25,839 nucleotides of DNA from Coptodactyla brooksi (GCA_033557675.1 JAWQRM010000239.1:1-25839); one strand, 5' to 3'; shown: positions 8,882 to 18,120, counted from the first letter of the stretch. Notes: a model not told the origin generated them from the sequence alone. Numbers and translations are program-made.

Positions 8882-9286
8882 GTGTTCACTATCAAATTTA
8901 TTATCAAATTCACTATCAAATCTACTATATACGACAATTTAAGTAATTATAAACAATCCATAAATCTCCATGATAAGAGTGGTGTATATACCATGCCCTG
9001 CACGAATTGTAATGGTTTATACGTGGGTCAAACTGGTCGTAAATTAGGGACTAGAATTAAAGAACATAAAACACGTTCCTCATCTAGTCTTTATAACCAT
9101 CAAATAGATGCAGGACACATAATAGATTATAAAAGTGCTAAAATCGTTCAAGTTTGCAACAAAGGTCGAATTATGGACATAACTGAACAATTTTACATAG
9201 AAAAATATAAATTGAATCCTGATATTAATCGCTTAAACGACCAGCAAAAAAATTTTCCCGATAAACATCTTTTTGCCTATGTGTGA
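8882..9286 (+). CDS. GIY-YIG endonuclease domain of a Penelope-like element (5'-truncated)
   Basis: An open frame of 134 codons forming the C-terminal endonuclease of a PLE polyprotein; the intact protein has a reverse transcriptase upstream and uses the GIY-YIG nuclease to nick target DNA. Seen: SGVYTMPCTNCNGLYVGQTGR (residues about 33-53, interrupted here by a Cys pair) with the GVY and YVG signature, followed by LGTRIKEHK with the expected catalytic Arg region, a His-rich turn (LYNHQIDAGH) and EQFYIEKYK with the conserved Glu region. The Cys pair before YVG is typical of PLE nucleases. Residues 1-16 are a tandemly repeated, low-complexity stretch (TIKFIIKFTIKST), and the Met is probably not native: the RT is lost by truncation just upstream (about 8852). 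The stop is followed by the family's terminal repeat. The frame is intact, so the copy is fairly young, but it cannot encode a full protein. Confidence 0.85.
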   Translation: MFTIKFIIKFTIKSTIYDNLSNYKQSINLHDKSGVYTMPCTNCNGLYVGQTGRKLGTRIKEHKTRSSSSLYNHQIDAGHIIDYKSAKIVQVCNKGRIMDITEQFYIEKYKLNPDINRLNDQQKNFPDKHLFAYV

Positions 9287-9459
9287 CGTTTGCGCTTTGC
9301 CCGTATATTCACATATAACCAGTTACTTCGCCAGTATATTTCACATTATATTTGTAAATTTTATGTTGTAAAGTTTATTGCTGTTCATATTTTAACGTCT
9401 AATGTAAGTTTTCATTTCTCTTTGTAGTTGTGTTGTTAATTTTTTAATAGATTGTAGAG

Positions 9460-9490
9460 CTGATATTGTGAACTGCATTCACGAAACGTC
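9460..9490 (+). ncRNA. Mutated hammerhead core, PLE family A (right arm of A1)
   Basis: Counterpart of 7840-7872. CTGATAT replaces CTGATGA (the GA of the invariant core changed to AT), and stem II GTGAAC/ATTCAC has one weakened pair. GAAAC and GTC are intact (9483-9490). Loss of the invariant core bases predicts an inactive ribozyme. Confidence 0.6.
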
Positions 9491-9593
9491 CCAATACAAA
9501 ACAAAATACACAAGCAAAGAGGCAATTTTATTATTTTATATTTTATACACTTAACTTACAAGATGACAACAACCAACTTTAATAATAAAATAA

Positions 9594-9851
9594 GTAGAAC
9601 AAAACATAAAAATTATAAAAACTAAAAACTAATAAAAGCTCTAGTTCTTAACGTAATGAAATGTGTCATATAAATGTGCCCGTGGTTTCACTATAAAACA
9701 AAATTGTAAAAAAAAATCCATTTGTACCTGTCATCTTTTTCCAAAAACATGTAATAACGCCCAAACAGTGCAATTTAGAACAGATGTATAATGATTAAAG
9801 TCAATTATGCTTATAACTCGAGAACTGTTGATTTTAAGCATGTACTATCCT
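9594..9851. other. No gene seen; flank of dispersed repeat copy 2
   Basis: AT-rich DNA between the PLE and the dispersed repeat. The segment from about 9770 (including AACTCGAGAACTGTTGATT) may belong to a longer version of the repeat, because weak similarity continues into the region before copy 1 (about 6090-6112). Confidence 0.35.
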
Positions 9852-10212
9852 TATAGTTTTTTACTCACAATTTTATGTGAATTAAAAAAATATATTTTAT
9901 TACAAAAGTTGTGAAAAAATCAAAAAATTTTTAGGTTAAGTACCTCAGCCATATGTACAATTTCTACGAAAGCCTTATTGTTATCAGATTATATAATAAT
10001 TAGCTTTTATGTAAAGTATTGTTTTAATTAGTCTAATGTGGCAATAATCAAGCGACTTTCAGACGGACAGACGGACGGACGAACGGACGGACAGACCAAC
10101 CACTAAAAATAGCATAGATAGGCTACAAAAAGCCTAAATCGTCAAGATCCATCAAAATCTCGACATTGATTTTTTTGCAAATGCAATACTTCTCTTAAGA
10201 GAAGGTAAAAAG
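9852..10212 (+). repeat. Dispersed repeat, copy 2 (GGAC-tract family)
   Basis: Direct-orientation partner of 6113-6469, about 3.4 kb downstream of its end, with the same blocks in the same order. The GGAC tract is longer here (GACGGACAGACGGACGG then ACGAACGGACGGACAG), as expected for slippage. The ending hairpin CTTCTCTTAAGAGAAG (about 10190-10205) is perfect here and imperfect in copy 1, so copy 2 is nearer the ancestral form at that end. Confidence 0.8.
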
Positions 10213-11504
10213 TGATGGAAAATATGTAAAATCATAGTTATAAAATATAAATAAAATCCACAATGAGTGACAGTTGAAATTAATTGCATTAGAATTGTAT
10301 AAGATTTTATAATTTAACTACAGATTGCGTTATTTTAAACTAATTCTAATTTCATTTTTTTTTAATTTTAATTGTAAGAACAACAACTGTTACACTGTTA
10401 CTCTTATTTTAATTTTAATTTAAACATTACACACTTTTATTCAAAAAATTTTCAGAGCTTCTTTGCGTAGTATAATATTTCTTTTATAAATTGCCATTTT
10501 CAATTCGAAAAAGTTTTAGTAGTAAAGGCGCCAAATCGAAAATCGATCACATAGTACAAAAACCCTTTGTAGTATCTACTTTTGCTCTCTATTCCTAAGT
10601 TTCTCACTCCAGAAATTATTTCTGTGTACGGCGTAATGTAGGTACTGGAGAAGATAATCTTTACAAACTCGCCTTTCAGTAGACAATTATTTAAAATTAT
10701 ATAATAATTATAGATTATATGATCTATTGTATGCTGACCTGGTTTAACCGTACGATAAATAAATAAATATGATGTATTCGTTTATTTATTGTTTTTTCTT
10801 TCATGTAATTAAGCATATATCATCGGTAAAACTCTAAGTTTTTCAATTTGTTAAAAATTATTATATTTATTCCTTCCATATTGTCGTCAGGGTTATCGTT
10901 GCATGCATGAATGGAGACCTTACTGTAGTTTTGTAAATGATCATTTTCGTCTTCATTGATAAAATTTTAATTTTCAATCATTTTGATTGGTGTGGAAAGC
11001 TATATTTGCAGTAATTATTTTCTTTTGGATTCCTTTGTTTTTTCAAATTCCTCCTGTCCAATCTTGTTCTTTATACTTCCTGCATTCTTCCGAATCTCAG
11101 AACATTGTTGTCCTTGACCTATGTTTCGGACCATTATTCTTCTCTTTTGTGATTTCTAGTCCAATATACTTTCCGTTATATCTTTCCCATCTTGTCTTAT
11201 TTGATATCGTTGTTATCAAATTCTTACTGCCATTGTTTGCTTCTTCGTAGAATTTATTTGAGTATTACTTAGTATTGAAAAGGCTAATGGAGCATAAAAT
11301 ATTGTATGGATTAAAAAATAAGGAAGAAGTAGTGACTTTGGGCAAGGATCAATCCACAGCACCACGATTTAAGTCTGATGAAGCATGACCAACTTCGAGG
11401 AACTATAGAAGGTAAAGGAGGATTATTTTACTTTAAGTATGTTTCATTTCCTTTAATAAAAAAAACCCATTCGCTTTTTGTTTTGCGTTCTTTTTTAATC
11501 AGTT
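10213..11504. other. No intact gene; possible antisense LINE scrap
   Basis: Mostly AT-rich DNA without recognised features. On the minus strand 10957-10894 reads KTKMIIYKTTVRSPFMHA, which resembles the KxxIYKTxxRPxxxYG segment after the RT domain of many LINEs. It is too short and isolated to claim firmly. The hydrophobic plus-strand frame at 10987-11250 lies over T-rich DNA and has no support as a gene. Confidence 0.35.
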
Positions 11505-11519
11505 AAAATGACATTGACC

Positions 11520-11580
11520 TATAAGCAGGATTCGAACCTGCGACATTCTCCTTTCTCAGCAACTGCTGTACCTTTAATCG
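11520..11580 (-). repeat. tRNA-like pol III box pair, possible SINE remnant
   Basis: On the minus strand GGTTCGAATCC (11538-11528) is a perfect box B inside a stem-loop, GCAGGTTCGAATCCTGC, like a tRNA T-arm. An A-box-like AGGTACAGCAG lies upstream (11573-11563). The spacing between them (24 nt) is shorter than in a typical tRNA, and no acceptor stem or anticodon arm is convincing. A tRNA-derived SINE head or decayed tRNA fits better than a functional tRNA. Confidence 0.4.
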
Positions 11581-11599
11581 TGTGAGGGTCTATAGTAAC

Positions 11600-13604
11600 T
11601 TTCCAGAAAACCATCCTCGTGCTTTCTTCAGTTTGAAGACCAGAAGTCTGTGCTCCCACTATTAACCTGCTAAACGCGTATATCGCATCAAGTTTTCTAA
11701 TAACCCGGTATGGACATTTCGACCATATATGAAATAATATTTTTTCTTTTTATTGAAATAATATTTATGAAGAGGCAGGAGAAACCCCGCGATGGAAGAA
11801 GATTACTATCGTTACTAAACTTACCGCGTGAATATCGTAGACTGCAAGTTCGAATCTTCCTCAGAAGGTTCGAATATTCTACATAAGATAGATAGAATAT
11901 CGTCAAAAATAAATGTGGAATATAATACCCTACTCAAAATATGTAAGGCGTTCGTATACTTAAACGTCTTGCAATTAAACAAAGAGTGATATTTGTTTAT
12001 AGTTGGAAAATTGTATGAAATATTTTATTAAAATTTGATACATACTAATAATGCTTAAAACATGATTATAAAGTAGAAAAATAATCCTATGATGAAATGA
12101 CCAATATACTAGTACAAGCATTTAACTTTTGTGGATATTGTTTTCGAGTACCAATAATTAAATCCTTACTTTTCTAATATTGCATTAAAAATGTTCATTT
12201 TCGTTTGGTTTTTCCATAGATTTCATAAATTTATATTCGTTTGATATTGTGAGGAGAAAAAATCTCTTGCATAGTTCCTTACTGTCCTATCATTCACACT
12301 AACATTTTTAACTACTGGAAGCAGGTTCACTGGCTGTGACAAATGCACACATACACTTTTTAAGTTGCATGTAGTTAATTCACGTTCTAATTCGCATTTG
12401 TCTATCAGTGTTTACCTTCAGCACGTCAATGAGCTTCAATGTTCATGGCAGTTTGGAATGCAGAAGTGAATACATTAGTTTCGGGTAATTGAACAATAGG
12501 GGCAAACTTCCAAATTTGAAATTACTTACTCCGTTTCAAGTAAATTTGTCGCCTATTACGAAGTCCAGGAATTAACAGTTGCACAAACAGCTTACGGAAC
12601 GGTTGAAGTTAGAGCTTTGCAACTCGTGTAACTTACAGTGCCCCAGCGTGGAACGTATACGAACAATGTTAAAAGCGAACGTCATACTTCGCTAAACTAC
12701 GCCGGATCTCAAAACCGCACGGAAGGGCAAACGAAACAAAGTGAACAGATATTAAAGGATTCGCAAACTTGGGACAGCTGGGACATTTTAATTGGCTTTA
12801 GTATTTAAATAAAGAGGAACTGTGTACAGCTAAAAAATACATTTTGTTATTATATACATAATGTAACTTTATCTTAACAACCCATTCTGCCTAGTATAAT
12901 TTTTTGTTTCATTCTAATTATTTTCTTGCTATTTTTTGAGTTAGCTACTTGTTTGGATTGTTAGTTGTGAGTAATCTGTTAGTAATGGTATTTTTGTCTT
13001 CGCTAGAGGTCTGTAGTGTATATTAATAATGGAAACACCTTGTCAAAATGGAGAAAGCTTCTCGGAAACTGGCAGCAAACTTCCTATGATTTTGGATAGA
13101 AACAATTCACCAAGTGACACGGCAATCCGCATTCGAATTCGATCGAGCAGATGTGAAGGGCATGTGCTTCCAACAGGATGGTACGAGCTGCCACAGAGAA
13201 CGCAAAGTTATACCGATACTACAGATAAAGTTCCCAGTGTGTGTTATTTCTCGCTTGGGTAACCAAAGTTAGCTACCGAGGTGGTGTGATCTAATGCCGT
13301 TGGACTTCTTTCCGTGAGGCTACGTGGAGCAAAAGTATATGTGAATGAAAGACAAATATCCAAGAATGCGAATGACAACAGTACCATTGCCGAAATAGAG
13401 CTACATTTATGCGAAACTGTCATTACAGACATCGTCGAAAGAATGACGTCATAAATCATATTCCATCAAATTAATTTACGAATCAAATAAAAACACAAAC
13501 AGTAATTGGAAAAACAATGTTTATTTTAAAATTTAAATTCGGACCTCTTGTTAACATTTATAATATAAGTGCAAATCATTGAAGATTCACATTTCAATAA
13601 ATTA
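11600..13604. other. No recognised gene; two unassigned open frames
   Basis: Mostly AT-rich. A plus-strand frame at 13029-13262 (77 codons) is unusually polar and non-repetitive (RCEGHVLPTGWYELPQRTQ). After a frame change, about 13313-13453 stays open to a TAA (ending IVERMTS). Together they could be a decayed retrocopy or element, but I recognise no family. A box-B-like AGTTCGAATCTTC occurs at about 11847-11860 without a matching tRNA fold. Confidence 0.35.
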
Positions 13605-13637
13605 GCTTTCGCTACCATTTATTTGTAGTATCATCAG
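13605..13637 (-). ncRNA. Weak hammerhead-like core
   Basis: On the minus strand: CTGATGA (13637-13631), a 4-bp stem CTAC/GTAG with a 9-nt loop, then GAAAG (13609-13605). The invariant bases are present, but stem II is short with an unpaired A and C at its base, GAAAG replaces GAAAC, and no stem III or cleavage triplet is visible. It may be a decayed PLE terminal repeat. Confidence 0.3.
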
Positions 13638-13870
13638 CGCATGTCGATCAATAGGGGCACTAACAGGATATAAATGATAGAAATAAACTAAACAAAGTTA
13701 GCTCCAGTGTTTGAAATGTAACATTTCACTCAATGCCAGTTACACGAGAACGAAGGCATTAATTAGTGATTAGTCTATATTAAAAAGAATCCATGTTTAT
13801 CAGATTACGTAAAGAGGTTCAAGTATAAAATAATAATTTCAATGGCTTTGATAGATATTTATTTTCTTTT

Positions 13871-13909
13871 TACCTGGCAGGTTTCAGTCCTTTACAAGAC
13901 CATCTTCAG
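13871..13909 (-). ncRNA. Hammerhead ribozyme-like motif, PLE family B
   Basis: On the minus strand: CTGAAGA (13909-13903), T, stem II GGTCTT/AGGACT with GTAA loop (wobble pairs allowed), GAAAC, then helix III ACCT-GCC-AGGT (perfect 4 bp including the last two bases of GAAAC) ending in GTA as a permissible cleavage triplet. Stem I is poor. The core, stem II and stem III can be drawn without breaking any invariant base. This family shares no obvious sequence with A or C outside the core. Confidence 0.55.
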
Positions 13910-14805
13910 AGGTGTTAAGCAACTGGAATAGACAATATGTGTAATAGGATATAAAAATACAGAATACAAAAGAATATAAAACATGTTACATGGCTTTTAT
14001 TTATGTTTGTTTATTGTTAAATTATTTGATTAATACAGATTATATTCTAATTTGAAACAGAGTAACAATGGAATACAGTATGAATTAAATTGTCTAAAGA
14101 GTATTGTAATGTCATGCTTAAATAAAATAAAATAAAGACTTAAAACGTAACACTTCAACTTATTAAAATTTTGTAATATAAAATACAAACATACAAATTA
14201 AAATACAAATTGAAATGGATTAAAATACCTTGGTATAAATTTTAAAATAGGGAACTCTATTAAGCAGACTGTTATAGACTGTATTGTATCGTCTCAACAA
14301 ATATTTTAATACAAAGTATGAAAGTTGAATACTTACTCAATTTTTATTTATACAGGATTCTATAATCATGTGTAGAAGCAGAGGTGAATGAAAAGTATTT
14401 GTAACAGTGACCAAAAACCAAGAAATTCGTGAAATGAAATAATTTATTTATTGACCTGTAAGTAGCCTTGTGAAGAATTATAAATACGCAATGTTTATTA
14501 TACACTTACATTAAATATTAAAACTCTATTATAAGAAGATATTTATTAGTGCACATCAAAATGTTGGAAACAGACTAATGTATTAGAGATTGAGGTATAT
14601 TACAAAAGTTACGACGAAAACGATAAAAAGATGAATATGTTATTTTCTCTGGTGGGGAGGGGAGATGGCAAATTTAATGTGAATATATATAAATAACTGT
14701 ATGAATTAATATTAAGGGGATTATCTTTATATGGATATTTTGTGGTATGTCTGTCCACAAAAATGACCTCAAAATTCACACCATCAAATTTCACATAAAA
14801 TGGCA

Positions 14806-14808
<3 letters not shown>

Positions 14809-14838
<30 letters not shown>
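14809..14838. repeat. (TA)15 microsatellite
   Basis: Thirty bases of uninterrupted TA between AGTC and GG, inside PLE family B. It is likely to be length-variable. Confidence 0.9.
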
Positions 14839-14840
<2 letters not shown>

Positions 14841-14933
14841 CTGTTATCCACACATAACACAATCCTCCAAATAAGATATAACAATGGACACAACATACAA
14901 TCAGCACGTAACAAGATAAATAAGAAAATATAA

Positions 14934-15340
14934 AAATATCATAACACTATAACCTTAACTAACAATAGAAACCCACATGAACATCCAATATATAGAAAAA
15001 ACACCTACCAAGACAATATTTCAAATATAACATTTATTGTAATGTTTACAACAATGTTTACATTACAAAGAGTCCTATATAAATTTAATATAAATGCAGT
15101 GTTTAAAGCAAATAAAACTTTGAAAAATATTTTAAACAATTCAATAGACGAAATAAATTATATGGATAAGAGCGGAATATACAAACTCCAGTGCAAAACG
15201 TGCAATGCCATTATATAGGAGAAACAGGTAGAGACATAAGAAAGCGATTAAAGGAGCATAAAATGAATGAAAAGTCAAATTTTGGTAAACACTTAATGTT
15301 ACACTTACCAGTCACAAGTTTGAAGAGGAGAAAAATGTGA
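14934..15340 (+). pseudogene. PLE family B protein remnant: RT tail plus GIY-YIG nuclease
   Basis: After the stop at 14931-14933 an open frame gives LTNNRNPHEHPIYRKNTYQD (PLE RT 'IYRKxTxTD' region), then VFKANKTLKNIL, the linker usual before the nuclease, then MDKSGIYKLQCKTCN (15160-15208). A frameshift near 15209-15213 leads to TAG at 15216 in the old frame. In the new frame YIGETGRDIRKRLKEHK follows (GIY-YIG motif with catalytic Arg region), then a stop at 15338-15340 well before the expected end. The catalytic RT core is absent, either deleted or truncated. A small duplication (AATGTTTACA twice, about 15041-15065) lies in the linker. It is certainly non-functional. Confidence 0.8.
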
Positions 15341-16737
15341 AATTATTCCATCACCTTCTTAAAAGATTCTCTACTACAACTAAAGGAAGCATATGATATA
15401 TTAATAGATAAGCATATATTAATAGATAAATTAATTAAAACCAAACCACACATGATATGCCTAAATGAGCAAACAAACACTCAGACTACACATATTTATA
15501 CTTTCTTAACATACCCTTTTAACAAAATATGCATATAAAGAAAATCCCCTTAATATTAATCAATACAGTTATTTAAGTATAATCACATTAAATTTGCCAT
15601 CTCTCCTCGCCACCAGAGAAAATAACATTTTCATCTTTTTATGTTTCCCGAAACTCATTTTCGTCATACCTTTTGTAATATACTTCAATCTCTAATACTT
15701 TAGTCTGTTTCCAACATTTTGATACGCACTAATAAATATCTTCTTATAATAGAGTTTTAGCATCTAATGTAAGTATACAATAAACATATGGAATTATAAT
15801 TCTTCACAAGGTTACTTACAGGTCAACAAACAAATTATTTCATTTCACGAATTTCCTGTTTTTTTGTCACTATTACAAATACCTTTCATTCACCACTGTT
15901 TCTGTACATGATTATAGAATCCCGTATAAATAAAAATTGACGAATAAGTATTCAACTTTCATTCTTTGTATTAAAATATTTGAATACACTCTATACAGTC
16001 TACATAATACATAATAACCGAGCTTTTTATTTTAAAGTTTATACCAAGACATGTTAATTCATATTTTAATTTGTATTGTGATTCGTATGTTTGTATTTTA
16101 TATTACAAAATTTTAATAGTTTTTTAAAGTGTTATGCTTTAAGTCTTTATTTTATTTTATTTAAGTATGACATTGCAATACTCTTTAGACAGTTTAATTC
16201 ACGGTGTAGTGCATTATAACTCTGTTTCAAATTAGAATATATTCTGTATCAATCAAATAATTAAATTAAATGACTATAAACAAATATAAATAGAAATCAT
16301 GTAACATGTTTTCTATTGTTTTGTATTCTATATTTTTATATTCTGTTACTTTTATATTTTTATTATTTTTGTTATTTTTATATTCTGTCAGGTAAGAAGA
16401 AAATACACATTTATCAAAGCTATTGAAATTATTATTTTGGACTTGAACCTCTTTACGAATATTAAACATGGCTACTAGAGGTACACACACGATTTTATCA
16501 TATTAAGTGATTAATTACTCTTCAATAAATAAGCAAAAAAGAAATTGATCTCGGGATAGGAATCGGATTTCATTTTATCTGTGCAGTGTTCTCACCTCTC
16601 TTCTGAGAATTATTTTGTTGTTTCTCTCGCTGGAAACCCAAACAACTGCACCCCACTGTCGGTATTCGTTAGTATAATGTGTCACGTTTCCTTATAATTC
16701 GCTTTCCGAATTTGCTTGAATTTGAGGTCGCAGATCA

Positions 16738-16765
16738 CAGGTTCGGTTCCTGCTGGGAGGTCAGT
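16738..16765 (+). other. tRNA T-arm-like sequence (box B variant)
   Basis: CAGGTTCGGTTCCTG (16739-16753) makes a 4-bp stem around TTCGGTT and contains a near-consensus box B. No box A or cloverleaf is visible upstream. It abuts the fold-back PLE terminal repeat at 16773, so it could be a SINE scrap that served as an insertion site. Confidence 0.3.
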
Positions 16766-16819
16766 TTATTCCCTTAGTAAAAACTAAGTCACCACTTCGC
16801 CAAAATATGAAAAACGGAG

Positions 16820-16862
16820 GCTCGACGCACGTTTCGCTAACCAAGTTAGCATCATCAGGAGC
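16820..16862 (-). ncRNA. Complete type I hammerhead ribozyme candidate, PLE family C
   Basis: On the minus strand: stem I 5' strand GCTC (16862-16859), CTGATGA, T, stem II GCTAAC-TTG-GTTAGC (perfect 6 bp), GAA, stem III AC-GTGC-GT (2 bp, 4-nt loop), C as cleavage nucleotide, then GAGC closing stem I (perfect 4 bp). Cleavage is predicted between 16824 and 16823. Every invariant base of the hammerhead is present. Very short stem III is an established trait of PLE hammerheads, which often act as dimers. It is the best candidate in the window. Confidence 0.8.
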
Positions 16863-16888
16863 GACGAAAGGCTAGTCAGTCTTTCATC

Positions 16889-16931
16889 GCTCCTGATGAT
16901 GCTGACTTAGTTAGTGAAATGTGCGTCGAGG
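16889..16931 (+). ncRNA. Hammerhead ribozyme candidate, PLE family C (right arm)
   Basis: Mirror of 16820-16862: GCTC, CTGATGA, T, stem II GCTGAC-TTA-GTTAGT (6 pairs, with wobbles), GAA, AT-GTGC-GT (second pair is a wobble), C, GAGG (3 stem I pairs). Cleavage would fall after 16927. Changes in stem II retain pairing through G-T wobbles. GAAAT in place of GAAAC probably weakens stem III. Confidence 0.65.
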
Positions 16932-16975
16932 ATCCGTTTTTCATATTTTGTGACTTCGTTTTTATTTTACTACAA

Positions 16976-17814
16976 AGCCAGACTCCAAAGGTTCCAAACC
17001 TCACCTTTAGTTTATTCTCTTGCTTATTAAAATGTAAAAAATATACTTTCAGATCAGGGTGAGACGTCCACGGAAATACAACACATTCTTACCCATATTT
17101 ATCACATCAAATTTAGTTAATCATTGAGTTTCAAAAATAGTTGTGTTCAAATTTCGCTTAGAAGCAATGCATATAACAGATCTTGATACGTTTGGCCATG
17201 AACTTGTTCCCCAAGCGACGCAGAGGACAATCCTTTCAAATCGGATATATATGGCGCATTTACATTTTATCGATGTATTCCGGACTACTTTCCAAATCAC
17301 TTTTGCGTGGGTTGTAATGCACCGATATGGCAGATCATATTTTTAAAATGGAACACCGCCGTGCTCACGCGATAAAAGCTGTACACTAGCTATGAAAAAT
17401 GTCTGGGTAAATTTTCCTAACCCAGATAGACGGAAACGTACTTACTCCCTTTCGCGTTGTTCCATTGTTATTTAAATTCATATATCTCAGGCACTCCACA
17501 CGATTCAGCCGACAATTGACATTTTAAATTGTGATTAGGTTAATTAGCCTACATTTGCAAGAGATAAACGGGTGTATCTGACCTTTAATTATACGATTTT
17601 TTATACAATGAAATTATTCTGATCTTGTATATTAATAGGATTTTAATAGCTTTAAAAATGTTAAGTAGGCAAATTATCGGAAAAATTCATTTCGATCGAT
17701 ACAATATTGCAACTACAACTGTTCAAGCCCACTTTTGTATAAAAATAATAAGCAAGAGTATAAACTCCAGAAAGTGCATAGTTAAAATAAACAGGGTGAA
17801 ATTAATTTAAGTAT
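16976..17814. other. No gene seen
   Basis: No recognised feature. A 67-codon plus-strand frame (17143-17346) has no known motif. A 7-bp local inverted repeat (TCTGGGT/ACCCAGA) lies near 17401-17430. Confidence 0.4.
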
Positions 17815-17940
17815 ATAACTACTATACCAAAATAAGAAAATATCTGCTCGCGTACGTTTCGCTTCCCAAGTTAATATACTCATTAGAATAAATTACATAC
17901 GGTGACATTTATTCCAATGAGTCTACGCCTAATTGGCTCT
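17815..17940. mobile_element. Degenerate fold-back PLE family C terminal repeat
   Basis: The inner inverted repeat TCATTAGAATAAAT / ATTTATTCCAATGA (13 of 14 bases paired) surrounds a 13-nt spacer, 17880-17920. The left arm, read on the minus strand, retains AATGAG, AACTTGG, GCGAAACGTACG and then ATTTTGGTATAGTAG, matching in order the core and 3' flank of the intact family C copy. It is an older relative of 16773-16975, about 840 bp away. Confidence 0.5.
17846..17887 (-). ncRNA. Decayed hammerhead, PLE family C
   Basis: On the minus strand CTAATGAG replaces CTGATGA(T), stem II is broken, GAAAC is kept (17860-17856), and the GTGCGTC segment reads GTACGC. Core and helix damage predict no activity. 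It is included as a relic. Confidence 0.4.
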
Positions 17941-18120
17941 TAATTGCCATGCCAAACCGTAACATTTCAGGATTTTCAGGTTCTATAACTTTGTCATCTT
18001 TCATTATTTGTTTCCCAGATTTTGTGACTTTGTTTGCTGATGCGTAAAGTATAATATTACCAAACAATTTTTACAAGAAATTATTATTATTTTTTTTAAA
18101 TAAGACCGCTACGTATATAA

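Larger units (their letters stand above)
7797..9578 (+). mobile_element. Penelope-like element family A, copy A1, 5'-truncated, with nested insertion
   Basis: Flanked by an exact 15-bp direct repeat, TTAATAATAAAATAA (7782-7796 and 9579-9593), taken as the target-site duplication. The left arm (7797-8018 plus 8827-8852) is the reverse complement of the right arm (about 9287-9545). The right end carries an extra tail of about 32 bp ending in ACCAAC that the left end lacks. Inside is the GIY-YIG gene on the plus strand; the reverse transcriptase is missing, so the copy is 5'-truncated and joined to an inverted terminal segment near 8852. A truncated 5' end, an inverted terminal repeat and a variable target duplication are established PLE traits. 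Each arm holds a hammerhead-like core. Without the 808-bp insertion the element is about 970 bp. Confidence 0.85.
13791..16470 (+). mobile_element. Penelope-like element family B with about 950-bp inverted arms
   Basis: About 13791-14745 is the reverse complement of about 15520-16470 with many small differences (shared blocks include AAAGAGGTTCAAGT, TGACATTGCAATACTC or its variant, ATATTTATTAGTGC, ATTAATATTAAGGGGATT). The arms surround a broken RT-tail/GIY-YIG gene on the plus strand, so this is a 5'-truncated PLE with an inverted terminal segment, like family A but unrelated in sequence. The left arm holds a hammerhead core (13871-13909). The matching part of the right arm (near 16390) is deleted and replaced by an AT-rich stretch. 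Arm identity is clearly lower than in A1, so it is an older insertion. No clear target duplication was found. Confidence 0.75.
16773..16975. mobile_element. Fold-back PLE family C terminal repeat pair
   Basis: A hairpin of about 200 bp. The left arm (16773-16870) is the reverse complement of the right arm (16881-16975) with few differences and a 10-nt spacer; the left arm has a small extra block near 16792-16801. No coding sequence lies between the arms. Each arm contains a hammerhead core and the downstream string TTTTGGCGAAGTGGTGAC, also found in variant form beside the reverse transcriptase at 20590-20671, which ties it to PLE family C. It is best read as an extreme internal-deletion product, two inverted termini only. 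Confidence 0.7.

Noticed and set aside
10987..11250. Hydrophobic 87-codon frame resembling a membrane protein
   Set aside because: The hydrophobicity follows from T-rich DNA. There is no homology, and the opposite strand gives hints of LINE sequence nearby.
11380..11405. CTGATGA followed later by GGAAC, a possible hammerhead
   Set aside because: No complementary stem II lies between, GAAA is absent, and it is not in a repeat arm.
11813..11880. A possible tRNA ending in AGTTCGAATCTTC
   Set aside because: The T-arm does not pair well and no acceptor, D or anticodon arms can be drawn.
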